From Avena insularis (taxonomy: Eukaryota; Streptophyta; Magnoliopsida; Poales; Poaceae): a stretch of DNA of 64,000 bases. Under the pieces are notes generated by a model. The model worked only from the letters and a program-made list of their open reading frames with translations, was not told the origin of the DNA and did no database searches. The stretch is from the NCBI GenBank assembly GCA_023614405.1, contig CM042694.1, positions 357,258,975 through 357,322,974 on the forward strand, in the 5' to 3' direction. Position 1 is the stretch's first letter. The number at the start of each line of letters is the position of its first letter. Of the stretch, positions 52,473 through 63,589 are shown piece after piece. Both the position numbers and the translations under genes were made by a program.

Positions 52473-53527
52473 TGATATGGGGTGGCCCGATCTTCTCAGT
52501 AAGCGGATGGCGGTGATGATGGTGGATGATAGATAACTAGCCTGTAGCTATGAACTCTCCCGCTCGATCACTGATGCCAATGCAACAGCTCTCGAACCTT
52601 GTAGGATATTCACAACACCACGCTCTTGCGCACGCAGCCGTGACCATGAACGGTAGTATGCAATCCACTAATTCCCAATGGAACAGCAGATCACACTCAA
52701 TTATAGTTGCTAGAAACACAGGGTAATTCCAGAGGTTCTATAAAAGAAACAACTCCAAAATAGTTTTAACGTGGTCTAACCTAAACTAGAGGGCGTTCCC
52801 AGGCTTATATGGCGCGAGCGTCCAAAAGCGAAAACAGCGTGTACGTCGACGGTCAGATCCGTCCGAATCTGATGGGAACTTTTTGGGCCGGATTATCCGG
52901 TCTAAGAGGGCCGGATTATCCGGTGGCCGGATTTTCCGGGGGAAAAGTCCGGTCAAATATCCGCCCCGGTACTGAACGTCGCGCACGAAGTCCTTTGCAG
53001 AATCTCCAAAGCAGGGCCAGATTATCCGGGGTCTTTTAGGCGTGGAAGTACTCATTGGAAAGATCTTGGAATTATCTATCCAACAAGTGCTTATTTGCTT
53101 GATTTGGAGTTCGTATGAAGAATCCACGTCCGTTTGAATTTCAGGACTTCTGTCTATCTGAATTGAACGTTCCTTCTCTTCGATGATCTCCCTTGCTTGT
53201 ATTGCGCCTTCCTCCCTATCCTCCCTCGCGCATCCTTGGGCGATCATCATGTTGGTCTTCTCTTGTAGCCCTTCTCCTCCTCGCGCCATGCTTGTTTCTC
53301 CAACGAACCTGATCATACATAAATGCATAGACTTAGGCAGTATAAAGTTCTCATCAATCAAAGTACCAGATTCGTTTAGGAGTAAATTCACCTGTTGTTC
53401 AAGTAGCTTAGCACGAGCTCTTGTAATAGGTCCAATTATAATCTCATTGGACTGATCCTTTCTTGCAATAGTGGTAGCATCTTCAGTAGTCATTGGGGTA
53501 GGTGTAATTGTAGGGATGTCCTCATCA
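52473..53527 (-). repeat. Element C 3' LTR (left), partly coding
   Basis: On the minus strand it runs from TGATGAGGACATCCC to GGGCCACCCCATATCA. Its first part encodes a continuation of the pol frame (EDIPTITPTPM, then GPITRARAKLLEQQVN). CCGGATTATCCGG-like motifs cluster at 52,890-52,975 and near 53,020. Confidence 0.93.
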
Positions 53528-53700
53528 TCTCCCCCCTTCAAAAGGCGTCGACCTCGATGCTCCAAGGTCTTCTCCAGCATATGGTGACAAATCAGCAACG
53601 TTGAAGCTGTTGCTAACTCCACCAAACTCCTCAATAGATATATCAACCGAGTAGGCGTTATCATTAATCTTGGGTAACACCTTGTAAGGACCAGCACCAC
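52786..53700 (-). other. Reading frame crossing the polypurine tract into the 3' LTR
   Basis: The frame is offset by one base from the integrase frame before the polypurine tract. Beyond it the frame encodes a plausible polyprotein tail (DEDIPTITPTPMTTEDA, then GPITRARAKLLEQQVN). It stays open through most of the LTR to 52,786. The residues before the tract are a shadow of integrase. The equivalent frame in the other LTR is open at 59,799-60,257. Confidence 0.6.
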
Positions 53701-54727
53701 GTGGCTTCAATTTTGACTTTCGAAGTAGTGGGAACCTATCCTTGCGTAGATGCACCCAAACCATATCTCCAGGCTCGAACACCACTTCTTTCCTTGCTTG
53801 ATTCCTTGCAGCAGCAATGTTCTTGCCTTTCTTCTCAATAGCCTCTCGAGTCTTCTCATGTATTTTCTTCACATAATCAGCACGTTTTGATGCCTCCATA
53901 TCAACTCTCTCATGTAATGGCAGAGGCAACATATCAAGTGGCGTCAATGGCTTGAAACCATACACCACCTCAAAAGGACAAAGCTGAGTAGTTGAATGCA
54001 CCGCCCTGTTGTAAGCAAACTCAACATGTGGCAAACACTCTTCCCACTTTCGCAGATTCTTTTTAATCATGGTCCTTAGCAGCTATGACAATGTTTGATT
54101 CACCACCTCCGTTTGACCATCTGTTTGGGGGTGACATGTAGTACTGAACATCAGCTTCGTTCCTAGCTTCCCCCATAAGGTCTTCCAAAAGTAGCTCATG
54201 AACTTCACATCACGGTCAGAAACAATCGTTTTTGGTACTCCATGTAATCTCACGGTGTCCCTGAAAAACAGGTTAGCAACATGCGACACATCATCGCTTT
54301 TGTGGCAGGCAATAAAATGAGCCAGCTTAGAGAACCTATCCACTACCACAAATATAGAATCATGACCTCTCTGAGTTTTAGGTAGACCTAGCATAAAATC
54401 CATACTAATGTCTTCCCATGGAGTAGTAGGTGCAGAGAGAGGTGTATACAAACCGTGAGGCTTCAGCTTAGATTTCGACTTGTGGCATGTAATACATCAG
54501 CTCACAAATCTGTACACATCACGCCTCATCTTGAGCCAATAAAAGTGATCAGCAAGCATGAGCACCGTCTTCTCACGCCCAAAGTGACCCATCAAACCAC
54601 CAGCATGTGATTCCTGCACTAAGAACAAACACAACGACGATTCTGGAATACATAGTTTGTTAGCTCGAAACAAATATCCATCATGTATATGGTTCAGCAA
54701 AATCATGGCCAGTTGCATAAAGTGCAC
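53525..54727 (-). pseudogene. Element C integrase
   Basis: The order is a zinc-binding region (HAGGLMGHFGREKT, with the CxxC just after a TGA near 54,497), then the catalytic core: Asp in WEDISMDFM, Asp in IVSDRDVKF and Glu in [11 protein letters not shown]-terminal domain follows with EPGDMVWVHLRKDRFP and SNSFNVADLSPY. All are in one frame, broken by a TGA near 54,497 and a stop near 54,083. The present frame ends at 53,525-53,527, the first three bases of the 3' LTR. Confidence 0.9.
53528..53536 (-). other. Element C polypurine tract
   Basis: GGGGGGAGA on the minus strand directly before the 3' LTR. It is translated as part of the pol frame. Confidence 0.85.
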
Positions 54728-56327
54728 AAATAGCTTCTAATCCAGGAATTTTAACATCAAGATTGGTTAATAGCATGTTCTTCCTAGATAGAGCATCACC
54801 AACAACATTCTCTTTTCCCTTCTTATAATTAATGATGTAAGGAAAATACTCAATGAACTCAAACCATTTAGCTAATCTTCTATGCAAGTTTGATTGAGCT
54901 TTCAAGTATTTGAATGCTTCATGATCAGAATGTATGATGAATTCCTTTGGCCACAAATAATGTTGCCAAACCTCAAGTACTCTAACAAGTGCATACAATT
55001 CTTTATCATAGATAGAATAATTCAAACGAGCACCAGTCAATTTCTCAGAAAAATAAGCTATAGGCCGACCCTCTTGCATCAAAATGCCACCTATGCCTAT
55101 ACCACTAGCATCACATTCAACTTCAAATTGCTTCGAAAAATCAGGTAATGCAAGTAATGGTGCAGAAGTAAGCAAACGTTTTAATGTATCAAATGCAATG
55201 TCTTGGGCCGCACCCCATACAAAAGGAACACCTTTCTTTGTCAAATCATTCAAAGGTGCAGCAATGGTGCTAAAATCTTTCACAAAGCGCCTATAGAAAC
55301 CAGCGAGACCGTGGAAACTACGCACTTGACTAACATTCATTGGAGTAGGCCAATTCTGAATTGATTCAATTTTATATTGATCTACCTCTACTCCATGCTT
55401 AGAAACAACAAATCCTAGGAATATGACCTTATCTTTTGCAAATGTACACTTCTCAAGATTAGCATACAGTTTATTATCACGTAACACTTGCAAAACTTGT
55501 CGAATATGAGTGCAATGTTCAGTTTCGTTGTGGCTGTATATAAGTATATCATCAAAGTAAACAACCACGAAACGACCAATAAACTCTCTCAAAACATGAT
55601 TCATCAAACGCATGAAAGTACTAGGTGCATTAGTAAGACCAAACGACATAACTAACCACTCATACAAACCGAATTTAGTTTTGAAAGCAGTTTTCCATTC
55701 ATCCCCTTCTTTCATCCTAATTTGATGATAACCACTACGCAAGTCAATTGTAGAGAAAACAATAGCACCACTCAATTCATCTAGCATATCCTCTAAGCGT
55801 GGAATAGGATGACGATATCGAATAGTGATGTTATTAATCGCTCTACAATCTACACACATGCGCCATGTACCATCTTTCTTAGGAACTAAAATAACAGGAA
55901 CAACACAAGGGCTAAGAGAGACACGAATGTACCCTTTATCCAGCAACGCTTATACTTGCTTCTGAATTTCCTTAGTCTCTTCGGGATTAGTCTTGTAAGG
56001 TGCACGGTTGGGAAGTGTGGCGCCAGGAATCAGGTCCACTTGATGCTCTATACCATGCAATGGAGGTAAACCTACGGGTACGTCTTCTGGAAACACATCC
56101 CCAAAGTCCTGCAAAACAAAAGAGACACCAAGACAAATAGGGGTCATGTCGTTAGAAACCAATACCTCGCCCTTATACATGAGCACAAGTGGCATGGCTG
56201 TAGGATCCTCACTAAACTCTCTCATATCCTCCTTGGTGGCTAGTATCAATAACCCAGGCACTCTCTCACTTTTTGTTATATCACTCAATTTAGGCTCAAT
56301 TATATTAGGAACATCTAAATACCTCAC
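54681..56327 (-). pseudogene. Element C reverse transcriptase and RNase H
   Basis: The N-terminal lead (56,327-55,950) ends in a TAA in the usual [12 protein letters not shown] context. The main segment (55,946-54,681, 421 codons) has [30 protein letters not shown] with the first Asp, [15 protein letters not shown], and the active site [11 protein letters not shown]. RNase H follows, with [16 protein letters not shown], then a [11 protein letters not shown] block and [14 protein letters not shown] frame change near 54,700 separates it from integrase. The single stop and frame change suggest the enzyme was active until fairly recently. Confidence 0.92.
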
Positions 56328-58224
56328 GAGTGGTAGTATCTTCCTTCAAGTTCACCTCTATCTTCTGGCGAGAATCATTCACAATTTCTTGTGGTGTCAT
56401 TGGCTGCATAGTAATCTTCTTTCCTTTGAATTCTAAGTGATATGTGTTGGCTCGGCCATTGTGTTGCACATGGCGATCATAGAGCCAAGGCCGACCCAAT
56501 AGTAGGTGACAAACAGTCATAGGAACCACATCAAAATCAATAGAATCTTTGTATGGCCCTATTTGAAAATTCACACGTACCATATGATTTACCTTCATCT
56601 CACCATTGTTGCTCAACCATTGTATGTAGTATGGCTTGGGATGAGGTAAGTATGTCAAATTCAGTTTGGCACATAGTTCCTTACTTGCAAGATTTCTACA
56701 GCTACCTCCATCAATAATTACCTTGCAAGCTTTGTTTGGTCCAACTAGAGCTTTTGTTTGGAACAAGTTGCAACGCTGGGATTCCTCAACCAGTTGCACA
56801 CTAAGTACACGTGAAGATATGACAATAGTGGGTGCACGCTCAGCATATGCATCAGCACCATCCTCGCCATCATCAATATCATCATCAGAAGCTTCATCTC
56901 CACTTTCTACTTCACCTTGTTCATTAACAAACATAACCTTGCTCTTTGGACAATATTTCTTGTAGTGACCTCTACCTCCACAAGTATGGCACACCACATC
57001 ACGAGTACGTGCCGTAGACATGTTGGAGCCCGAGCTAACAGTAGGACCAACGGGTTTCCGAGCATTAGAACCAAATGAAGGTGTAATTGCTGGTTTGGCC
57101 GATGGTGTAAAAGGAGCAGCAGCTGGTGGCTTGACTGTAGGAGGTGTAGACCTGTCCGAAAATCTGCTAGAGCACGGAAAACGAGCACGTGACTTCGCCT
57201 CTTCTGCCAACTTGGATTCGGCCTCTCTAGCATGATGCAACAACTCATTCATGGTCTCATACTTGTGATGACGAACAATGCTCTTGATCGGTAACTTCAA
57301 ATTGTTTAGGAATCGCTGTATGGTCATCTCAATGGACTCACGAATTCTAGCACACTGCATAAGCATCTCCATCTCCATGTAGTACTCATCAACTGTCATG
57401 GTGCCTTGCTTCAATTGCGTCAATTTATCAAAAACTGATCGCAAGTAGTTGGTTGGTACGAAACGAGCTTTCATGATTTGCTTCATCTCGCGCCAATCCA
57501 TCACAGGAAGTTCATTGTCCTCCCTTCTATGCTGCACAAGAGCATCCCACCAACGCAAAGCATAACCATCAAATTCAGATGCTGCAAGCTTGACCTTCTT
57601 GTCTTCAGGATAGTCAAATAAACGCCAGAGCTTCTCAATCTTCAACTCCCATGTGAGGTAATCTTCAGGATCAATGGAACCATCAAACTTAGGAATTGAG
57701 AATTTTGGCTTGCTCAAACCATCATCAGCAGCTTGGTTGGGCACACGGTGAGCACGCCCAAGAGGGGCAAACCCACGGCCATGACCAGGTGCATGGACAG
57801 GGGGAATAGCACGTCCCCTGCCAACATGTGGAGCAGTATCCACAGCGCTACCCTCATCGAAATCATCAAAGGCATCATCATGTTGAGGATCTTCCCTTCT
57901 ATGTAAGGCGGCTGTCAAACCCTCAATGGACCGCTGCAAAGTGGTGACATTGACATTAAGCGTAGCCACTTGCGTTTGGATAGTATCAACCGTCCCAACA
58001 TGCTGATCCAATCTCATATTCATATCTTGGAGATTCTTGTCAATGGCATCTGTCGTGTTAGTAAACACACGTGTCAAGTGGGATTTCAAAGCCTCATATT
58101 CACGCCAATTGACGAGCTCCTCATCCTTCTTTTTCTGCAACACAACATCATCATCACTAGAAGACATGATTAGTAGGTTAGTGCAAAAATCAAAATCTAT
58201 ATGGTGGAAACTCTCATAACTCAC
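56305..58224 (-). CDS. Element C Gag and aspartic protease, 639 aa
   Basis: A coiled-coil-like N-terminus is followed by the capsid region (SIDPEDYLTWELKIEKLW, ALRWWDAL, MKARFVPTNYLR, TMTVDEYYMEME). The CCHC knuckle CHTCGGRGHYKKYC is at about residues 409-422. An acidic stretch follows, and then the protease with VIIDGGSCRNLAS near residue 503 and HLLLGRPWLYD near 570. The frame is intact. It ends 23 bases inside the start of the pol frame and is offset from it by one base, by a mutation or by translational frameshifting. The true start could be MSSSDDDVVL, 19 codons downstream. Confidence 0.92.
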   Translation of the reverse strand: MSYESFHHIDFDFCTNLLIMSSSDDDVVLQKKKDEELVNWREYEALKSHLTRVFTNTTDAIDKNLQDMNMRLDQHVGTVDTIQTQVATLNVNVTTLQRSIEGLTAALHRREDPQHDDAFDDFDEGSAVDTAPHVGRGRAIPPVHAPGHGRGFAPLGRAHRVPNQAADDGLSKPKFSIPKFDGSIDPEDYLTWELKIEKLWRLFDYPEDKKVKLAASEFDGYALRWWDALVQHRREDNELPVMDWREMKQIMKARFVPTNYLRSVFDKLTQLKQGTMTVDEYYMEMEMLMQCARIRESIEMTIQRFLNNLKLPIKSIVRHHKYETMNELLHHAREAESKLAEEAKSRARFPCSSRFSDRSTPPTVKPPAAAPFTPSAKPAITPSFGSNARKPVGPTVSSGSNMSTARTRDVVCHTCGGRGHYKKYCPKSKVMFVNEQGEVESGDEASDDDIDDGEDGADAYAERAPTIVISSRVLSVQLVEESQRCNLFQTKALVGPNKACKVIIDGGSCRNLASKELCAKLNLTYLPHPKPYYIQWLSNNGEMKVNHMVRVNFQIGPYKDSIDFDVVPMTVCHLLLGRPWLYDRHVQHNGRANTYHLEFKGKKITMQPMTPQEIVNDSRQKIEVNLKEDTTTREVFRCS

Positions 58225-59206
58225 TCACAACTAATAAGAAAGGAGATCTTACCGTTCCAAAGTGAATAGAGATGCTCTACCAAATGAAATCAAAGACTGA
58301 TGCACTTGATGTGATGGAGTGAATATCAAAGGTATAGAGAACAATCGCAGGGTACACAGGTTATTTAAGGTGGAGCTATAGGTATGGTACCCTATCTACA
58401 CCGCAAACAAGTCCTAGTGCTGATCGTACAAAACCCAAGAAACACACACGGTGGAGATAAACGTGGCAAAGCAATTTATGAACAGGAATATTGCAATGCA
58501 CAAGAGAGATGCTAGTAATAGCTCAAATAGAACAGACACACGATTGCTCAATCTACTAGTGCTATAATGAAACTAGGCCTCCAACAATGCACACTTTGAT
58601 ATCTCTTTTTGTCACGCTTGTAGCTCTTTTCTTCTCTTTTTTATACCGATTCTCTTTTTTTTCACAACTTTCTTTTCTCCTTTTTTTGATTTTTTTAACT
58701 ATCTGACACAAAGCAAAATGGGATGCAATAATTCTGAGCAATTATGGGCTAGATATCCGGGTTTGTCGGGGCCCGGATAATCCGGTCTACCTGGACGAAA
58801 ATTTTGCACTTCAAACCCTAATGAGCAGCCCGTCGGAGCAAAGCAACTAGTCTCGTGGGTACGTTCCTAGGCATGGATGCTGTAGATAGGTTGTGTCTAT
58901 GGTATGCAAACAAAGGTACGCTATGTGGACTCAGACAAACGAGGAAAACTTGCGGAACACGGTGATGGTTGACACGGCGGAAAACAAGATCAAACCCTAA
59001 ACCTAGACACAAACGAAAAAACTAGACTCCTACGAGGAAAAACCTGCAGATTGGATCTACGAGAAGATACAATCAGCAACTAAAACTCGAAAACAATGCA
59101 ATCTAGTCTATGGCAAATCTTTTTGTAAGGCTTTTTCTGTATAGGACGAAAACACTCTCTAATCTATGGATGGATTTGTGGATGCTTACCGAGGCAACAC
59201 TAGAAA
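58225..59206 (-). other. Element C leader between primer site and gag
   Basis: Nearly 1 kb without coding, presumably the untranslated leader with packaging signals. It carries T/C-rich runs near 58,620-58,690 and one CCGGATAATCCGG palindrome near 58,770. Confidence 0.7.
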
Positions 59207-59216
59207 TCTGATACCA
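59207..59216 (-). other. Element C primer binding site
   Basis: TGGTATCAGA on the minus strand, three bases after the 5' LTR. It matches the initiator methionine tRNA type, with the last bases diverged. Confidence 0.8.
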
Positions 59217-59219
59217 AGA

Positions 59220-60291
59220 TGATATGGGGTGGCCCGATCTTCTCAGTAAGCAGATGGCGGTGATGATCGTGGATGATAGATAACTAGCCTGTAGCTATGA
59301 ACTCTCCCGCTCGATCCCTGATGCCAATGCAACAGCTCTCGAACCTTGTAGGATATTCACAACACCACGCTCTTGCGCACGCAGCCGTGACCACGAACGG
59401 TAGTATGCAATCCACTAATTCCCAATGGAACAACAGATCACACTCAATTATAGTTGGTAGAAACACAGGGTAATTCTAGATGTTCTATGAAAGAAACAAC
59501 TCCAAAATAGTTTTAATGTGGTCTAACCTAAACTAGAGGGCGTTCCCAGGCTTATATGGCCGCCAGAACGTCCGAAAAACAAGAAACGAAAACGTGTCTG
59601 ATACAGTCAGATCCGTCCGAATCTGATGGGAACTTTTTGCGCCGGATTATCCGGTCTAAGAGGGCCGGATTATCCGGTGGCCGAATTTTCCGGGGGAAAA
59701 GTCTGGTCAAATATCCGCCCCGGTACTGAACGTCACGCACGAAGTCCTTTGCAGAATCTCCAAAGCAGGGCCGAATTATCCGGGGTGTGGGGGCCGGATT
59801 ATCCGGGGTCTTTTAGGCATGGAAAGATCTTGGAATTATCTATCCAAGAAGTGCTTATTTGCTTGATTTGGAGTTCGTATGAAGAATCCACGTCCGTTTG
59901 AATTTCAGGACTTCTGTCTGTCCGAATTGAACGTTCCTTCTCTTCGATGATCTCCCTTGCTTGTATTGCGCCTTCCTCCCGCTCCTCCCTCGCGCATCCT
60001 TGGGTGATCATCATGTTGGGCTTCTCTTGTAGCCCTTCTCCTCCTCGCGCCATGCTTGTTTCTCCAACGAACCTGATCATACATAAATGCATAGACTTAG
60101 GCAGTATAAAGTTCTCATCAATCAAAGTACCAGATTCGTTTAGGAGTAAATTCACATGTTGTTCAAGTAGCTTAGCACGAGCTCTTGTAATAGGTCCAAT
60201 TCTAATATCATTGGACTGATCCTTTCTTGCAACAGTGGTAGCATCTTCAGTAGTCATTGGGGTAGGTGTAATTGTAGGGATGTCCTCATCA
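59220..60291 (-). repeat. Element C 5' LTR (right)
   Basis: Length is 1,072 bp and it aligns end to end with the left LTR. Small indels distinguish them: a CCGGATTATCCGGG unit near 59,785 is present here but not in the left copy, and about 10 bp near 53,045 is present only in the left copy. Confidence 0.94.
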
Positions 60292-60296
60292 CCAAT

Positions 60297-60850
60297 CCTC
60301 CAGATCTAACCTCGTTGCAATTGGGGGGCACAAACTTGCACATGGGTCGATGGGTTGAGCAGATGAACACGACGCCACTTATGAAGAACCATCCACATAC
60401 ACCGAAGATGCACAGACAATCGCTGATGAAGGGGGCCACCGATAGGGGTTTCACCGCGTACACTCTAAAATTTGGCACATTGGGAATGAGAGTCCAACCT
60501 GCAGACGAAAACGACGCGTTCGCCACCGCACGAGCATTCGGTCCCACGCACACGGCATCGGAGGCTTGGACGACCGCTCAGCGGGCAATGAGGGTTTCGG
60601 CGCGACCGACCGAAACCCTAAGGGCGAGAGACGCCTCACCTTGGGAACAGCCCTCACACACGCGAAAGGCGAAGGACGCTTCAAAGAGGGTGCTACGGCC
60701 GTTGAAATCGAACAAGCCACCTGCAGCTCCGAAGCAGAGCTTGATGAGGACCCCAGCTCAACCATGGACAAAGGTTTTGGCATTGGTTTCATCGAGGCAA
60801 TGGCCGGGTTACAGACTGAGAGTTGTGAGGTGAGTGTGGGAATGTGATAG
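60297..60850 (-). other. Target locus of element C, possible gene fragment
   Basis: GC-rich sequence on both sides of the insertion site. Minus-strand frames at 60,451-60,792 (MKPMPKPLSMVELGSSSSSA) and 60,254-60,553 are open, as is a plus frame at 60,315-60,833. Overlapping open frames on both strands are expected in GC-rich DNA. I recognise no domain. Its composition contrasts with the AT-rich neighbours. Confidence 0.3.
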
Positions 60851-61605
60851 AGAGAGGGAATGGTGGGGGAGGAGTTAGAGAATGGGGGTGGGTTACCCTC
60901 TATCCGCTTTAGTAGTACCGTACTACAAAAAAACTACATTTCACATATCATCACTTTTTGACAAACTAGTTCATTTCTTTGAACCAACTAAATAAGTGGG
61001 TACCCTTTAGGTTTCAAACTTCCATATGGTACCTGTTTTGCTAGTTGTAAATACAGTACAATACTTTGTATTACCCTCCATGGTAGTATAAAACATTTTT
61101 TTAGATATAGGAAATTGCACGATCCACCATCTTTTCATCACACCTTTGCACAAAACACTTGGTGGACGTCATTTTTCTACATTTTAACAGTTTTTGGCCT
61201 AATATGCACAAATTTGGCCAGTTAGTCCTGTAATGACCGATAACCTCATTGTTAGGAATACTGACAAGTGGTCCCCGATTGCCATTGCTCCCATTCACAC
61301 ACAAAGATTTGAATGATGCTAAAAACTGGATACTAACGATATTTATCACCCACAATATTTTTTGGATGCATGTAGCTGGTATGTAAGAGACTTATTTCAT
61401 ATGAAACGTCAATGTTTACACAAAGGTACCAAAATATCAGCCTGTCGCAATATTGGATTTGTGAAGGCTTTATTTGGTCGTAATAAGCTTGTTTTTTTAA
61501 CATAACTTGTTTGTACATAAGATTTGACGTTTCATTAACATATCCAAATGTCCATCGAAGATTTTATTTTAAAGTGTCGGACGAACGATATATGTCTGTT
61601 TATTG
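60851..61605. other. Stretch without a gene
   Basis: AT-rich DNA with no inverted ends, repeats or frames of note. The frames at 61,101-61,355 and 61,333-61,518 have no features. Confidence 0.45.
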
Positions 61606-63589
61606 GAGCATCTCCACTCGTTGGCCGTTCCTAGGCTGAAATCCGACGCTATTTTGTGCCGGACGGATGTATCTTTCGGCCTGGGAACGACCTTTTTCCC
61701 ATTCGCGTTCTCAGGCCGAGTCCCCATGTTTGGCCGAAATTTGATCAAACACGGCAAAATTTAGACGAATATAGGTGATTTTAATTAAACAACAACAAGT
61801 TCGTACAATGGTTAGCCAAATTCGGACATGTACCCGAATTTTGGCCAAATTATGTTAAACGAAAATAAAACAGTAAATAAAACGGCGGTGATGATGCCGA
61901 TGCCGATGCCGCCTCACATGCCGAAGTTGCGGTAGAAGTTGGTGTAGTCGGGATCGGCCATGCCGTCATCATCGCCATCATCATCGTCGTCGTTGTCCGC
62001 TGTCTGCGGGGGCCACGAGATTCCCTGGCCCGGGTCGCCATACCTCCACGGCTGGTAGGAATGGCCGACGTCATCATCGTCATTGAGGACAACGAGGGGC
62101 ACGCCTAGGTAGGCAGGCTCGGGGCACGCTCTGGCCGGGGCAGGATCGCGGCGCCCTCTGGTGCGACGCTCGGCCTGCTCCTGCAGGCGCTGCACATGCA
62201 TTGCCTCCTCCTCCTCCCAGTCAGCCCTGGACCAGGCGAGGATGTTTGAGTTCGTAGACGGCGATGACAACACGGCCTCATGCAGAGAACGCTCGATCGC
62301 CATTTTCATAGCGAAGGAGTCCTCGTCGACGGTGATGCCCCAGTCCGTGGGCTCAAGCTTCGGCTGGCGAAGGGGCTTCTGCTTGGTAGGCGGTGTCACG
62401 ACGCATGGCTCGTTGATGACGATGCCGCACGCGTGTGTCCTCGGCGGCGATGTCCTCGGCGTGTTGGCCTCGCTTAGGGCGAAGACTCGCCGCGCTGCTG
62501 CGGCAGAGCTGATGCCGAGGAGCGCGACACGGAGGAGGAGGTGGAGAGGCTGGCCATCCTCCTAGGAGCCTAGCTCGCCGGAGGTTGGCACCCACGGCGA
62601 GGGGGTGGCACCGGTGAACGCGGGAACCCCAGCCAGGGGTTGTTGCCAGCGTGGATATGCTCGAGGACGGCCTCGACCGTGCGCCCTTGCGTGCTCCACC
62701 ATTAGCGGCGGCTCGCCTAGAGGACCCAAGTGCGCGGCGAGCTCGACGAGGCGGCGCTCCTCGAAGAAGTTCTCCCAGTAAGCAAAGTTGCCGGGGTCCT
62801 CGGCGAGCTCCGGATCCGGCATCGCTGCGATGGCGGCCTGGATCTCCTCCACCATCTCATGGTACACCGGTACTGGCGGCACCGGTATGTCGCTAGCGCT
62901 AAGGCTCCACCTGGGGTGTGGGGGGCTGCGGAAGTCCAGCGGCGCCATATACCCGTTGTGGTGGAGCATCCTCGCCTCCCACGGCTGGAGCGTTCGCTGT
63001 CTGAAGACGTTCGCTGCCGCGGGGTCGCCTGGGTACCTCTCCGCCATCTTCCTCTTTGCTGATAGTTTCTTTCACTGGAGTTCAGGGTGGTGCAGGGTGG
63101 AGGAGGAAGTGTGTTGCGAACCGGCATGCGGCCGTGTTTTATAGGCCGAGCGAGGGTGGCGAAGGTGGGAGGGGTGTAGCAGCGAGGGTGGGAAAAGGGG
63201 AAGCGGTGGGAAGTTAATGCCCACCGGTCCGTCGCGGGAGCCGAGCCGATGGTGGCGCGCCATTACGCCGACGTGTGGCTGAAGAGACCGGTGGTTAATG
63301 CCCAGCGGTCCTTCGCGGCGTTCCGATGCGGGAGGATGAGGATGGCTCGGCTTCTGCCACTGACTGGGCGGGTCCACTCGGTGAATGCTGCTTTTCTCAC
63401 CGAATTCGCTTCGTCCGGTGTTCCCAGTGTGTTCCGGTCATCCCGGGAACGACCTGGGAAGGCTGGACATAGTTTGGGCCAAATTCGGACAAAACTGGGG
63501 TCCTGGGAATGCGACTGGGCCAAATTTCAGCGTCCGGACCAAAAATACACCCTGGGAATGGTGTGCTGGGAACCCGAGTGGAGATGCTC
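61606..63589. mobile_element. GC-rich TIR element, possibly PIF/Harbinger-related
   Basis: GAGCATCTCCACTCG at 61,606-61,620 is perfectly inverted at 63,575-63,589. Inside both ends are further partly inverted blocks (CGTTCCTAGGC/GCTGGGAAC, CATTCGCGTTCTCAGG). TTA follows the right end, but a matching left target copy is offset by three bases, so the target duplication is unresolved. It encloses one long minus-strand frame and lacks a recognisable transposase. Confidence 0.7.
61914..63047 (-). pseudogene. Unrecognised gene inside the TIR element, one stop
   Basis: Two 161-codon open segments (63,047-62,562 and 62,399-61,914) lie in the same frame and are separated by a single TAG at 62,562-62,564. 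The intervening 50 codons are otherwise open. The N-terminal half has MAERYPGDPAAANVF and a YHEMVEEIQAAIAAMPDPEL helix. The second half has WGITVDEDSFAMKMAIERS, an AWSRADWEEEEAMHVQRLQ helix and a long acidic run (DNDDDDDGDDDGM) before YTNFYRNFGM. GC content is far above the flanks. I know of no function. Confidence 0.55.

Larger units (their letters stand above)
52468..60296 (-). mobile_element. Element C: complete gypsy retrotransposon
   Basis: LTRs at 52,473-53,527 and 59,220-60,291 are flanked by CCAAT on both sides (52,468-52,472; 60,292-60,296), a perfect target duplication. In minus orientation the order is 5' LTR, Met-type primer site, a 1-kb leader, gag-protease, RT-RNase H, integrase, polypurine tract, 3' LTR. 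Total LTR-to-LTR length is 7,819 bp. Coding is largely preserved but interrupted by several stops and frame changes. No chromodomain was recognised, so the lineage is left open. Confidence 0.94.

Noticed and set aside
52809..53039. Plus-strand frame in the LTR of element C with repeated SGLRGPDYPV
   Set aside because: It is created by the repeated CCGGATTATCCGG motif, which reads open in several frames.
56968..56980. TTCTTGTAGTG as the missing CACTA right terminus
   Set aside because: It is part of the coding sequence of the Gag zinc knuckle in element C, conserved for coding reasons.
60315..60833. 172-codon plus-strand frame as a gene
   Set aside because: Overlapping frames of similar length exist on the minus strand. 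There is no domain, and GC-rich DNA favours chance frames.
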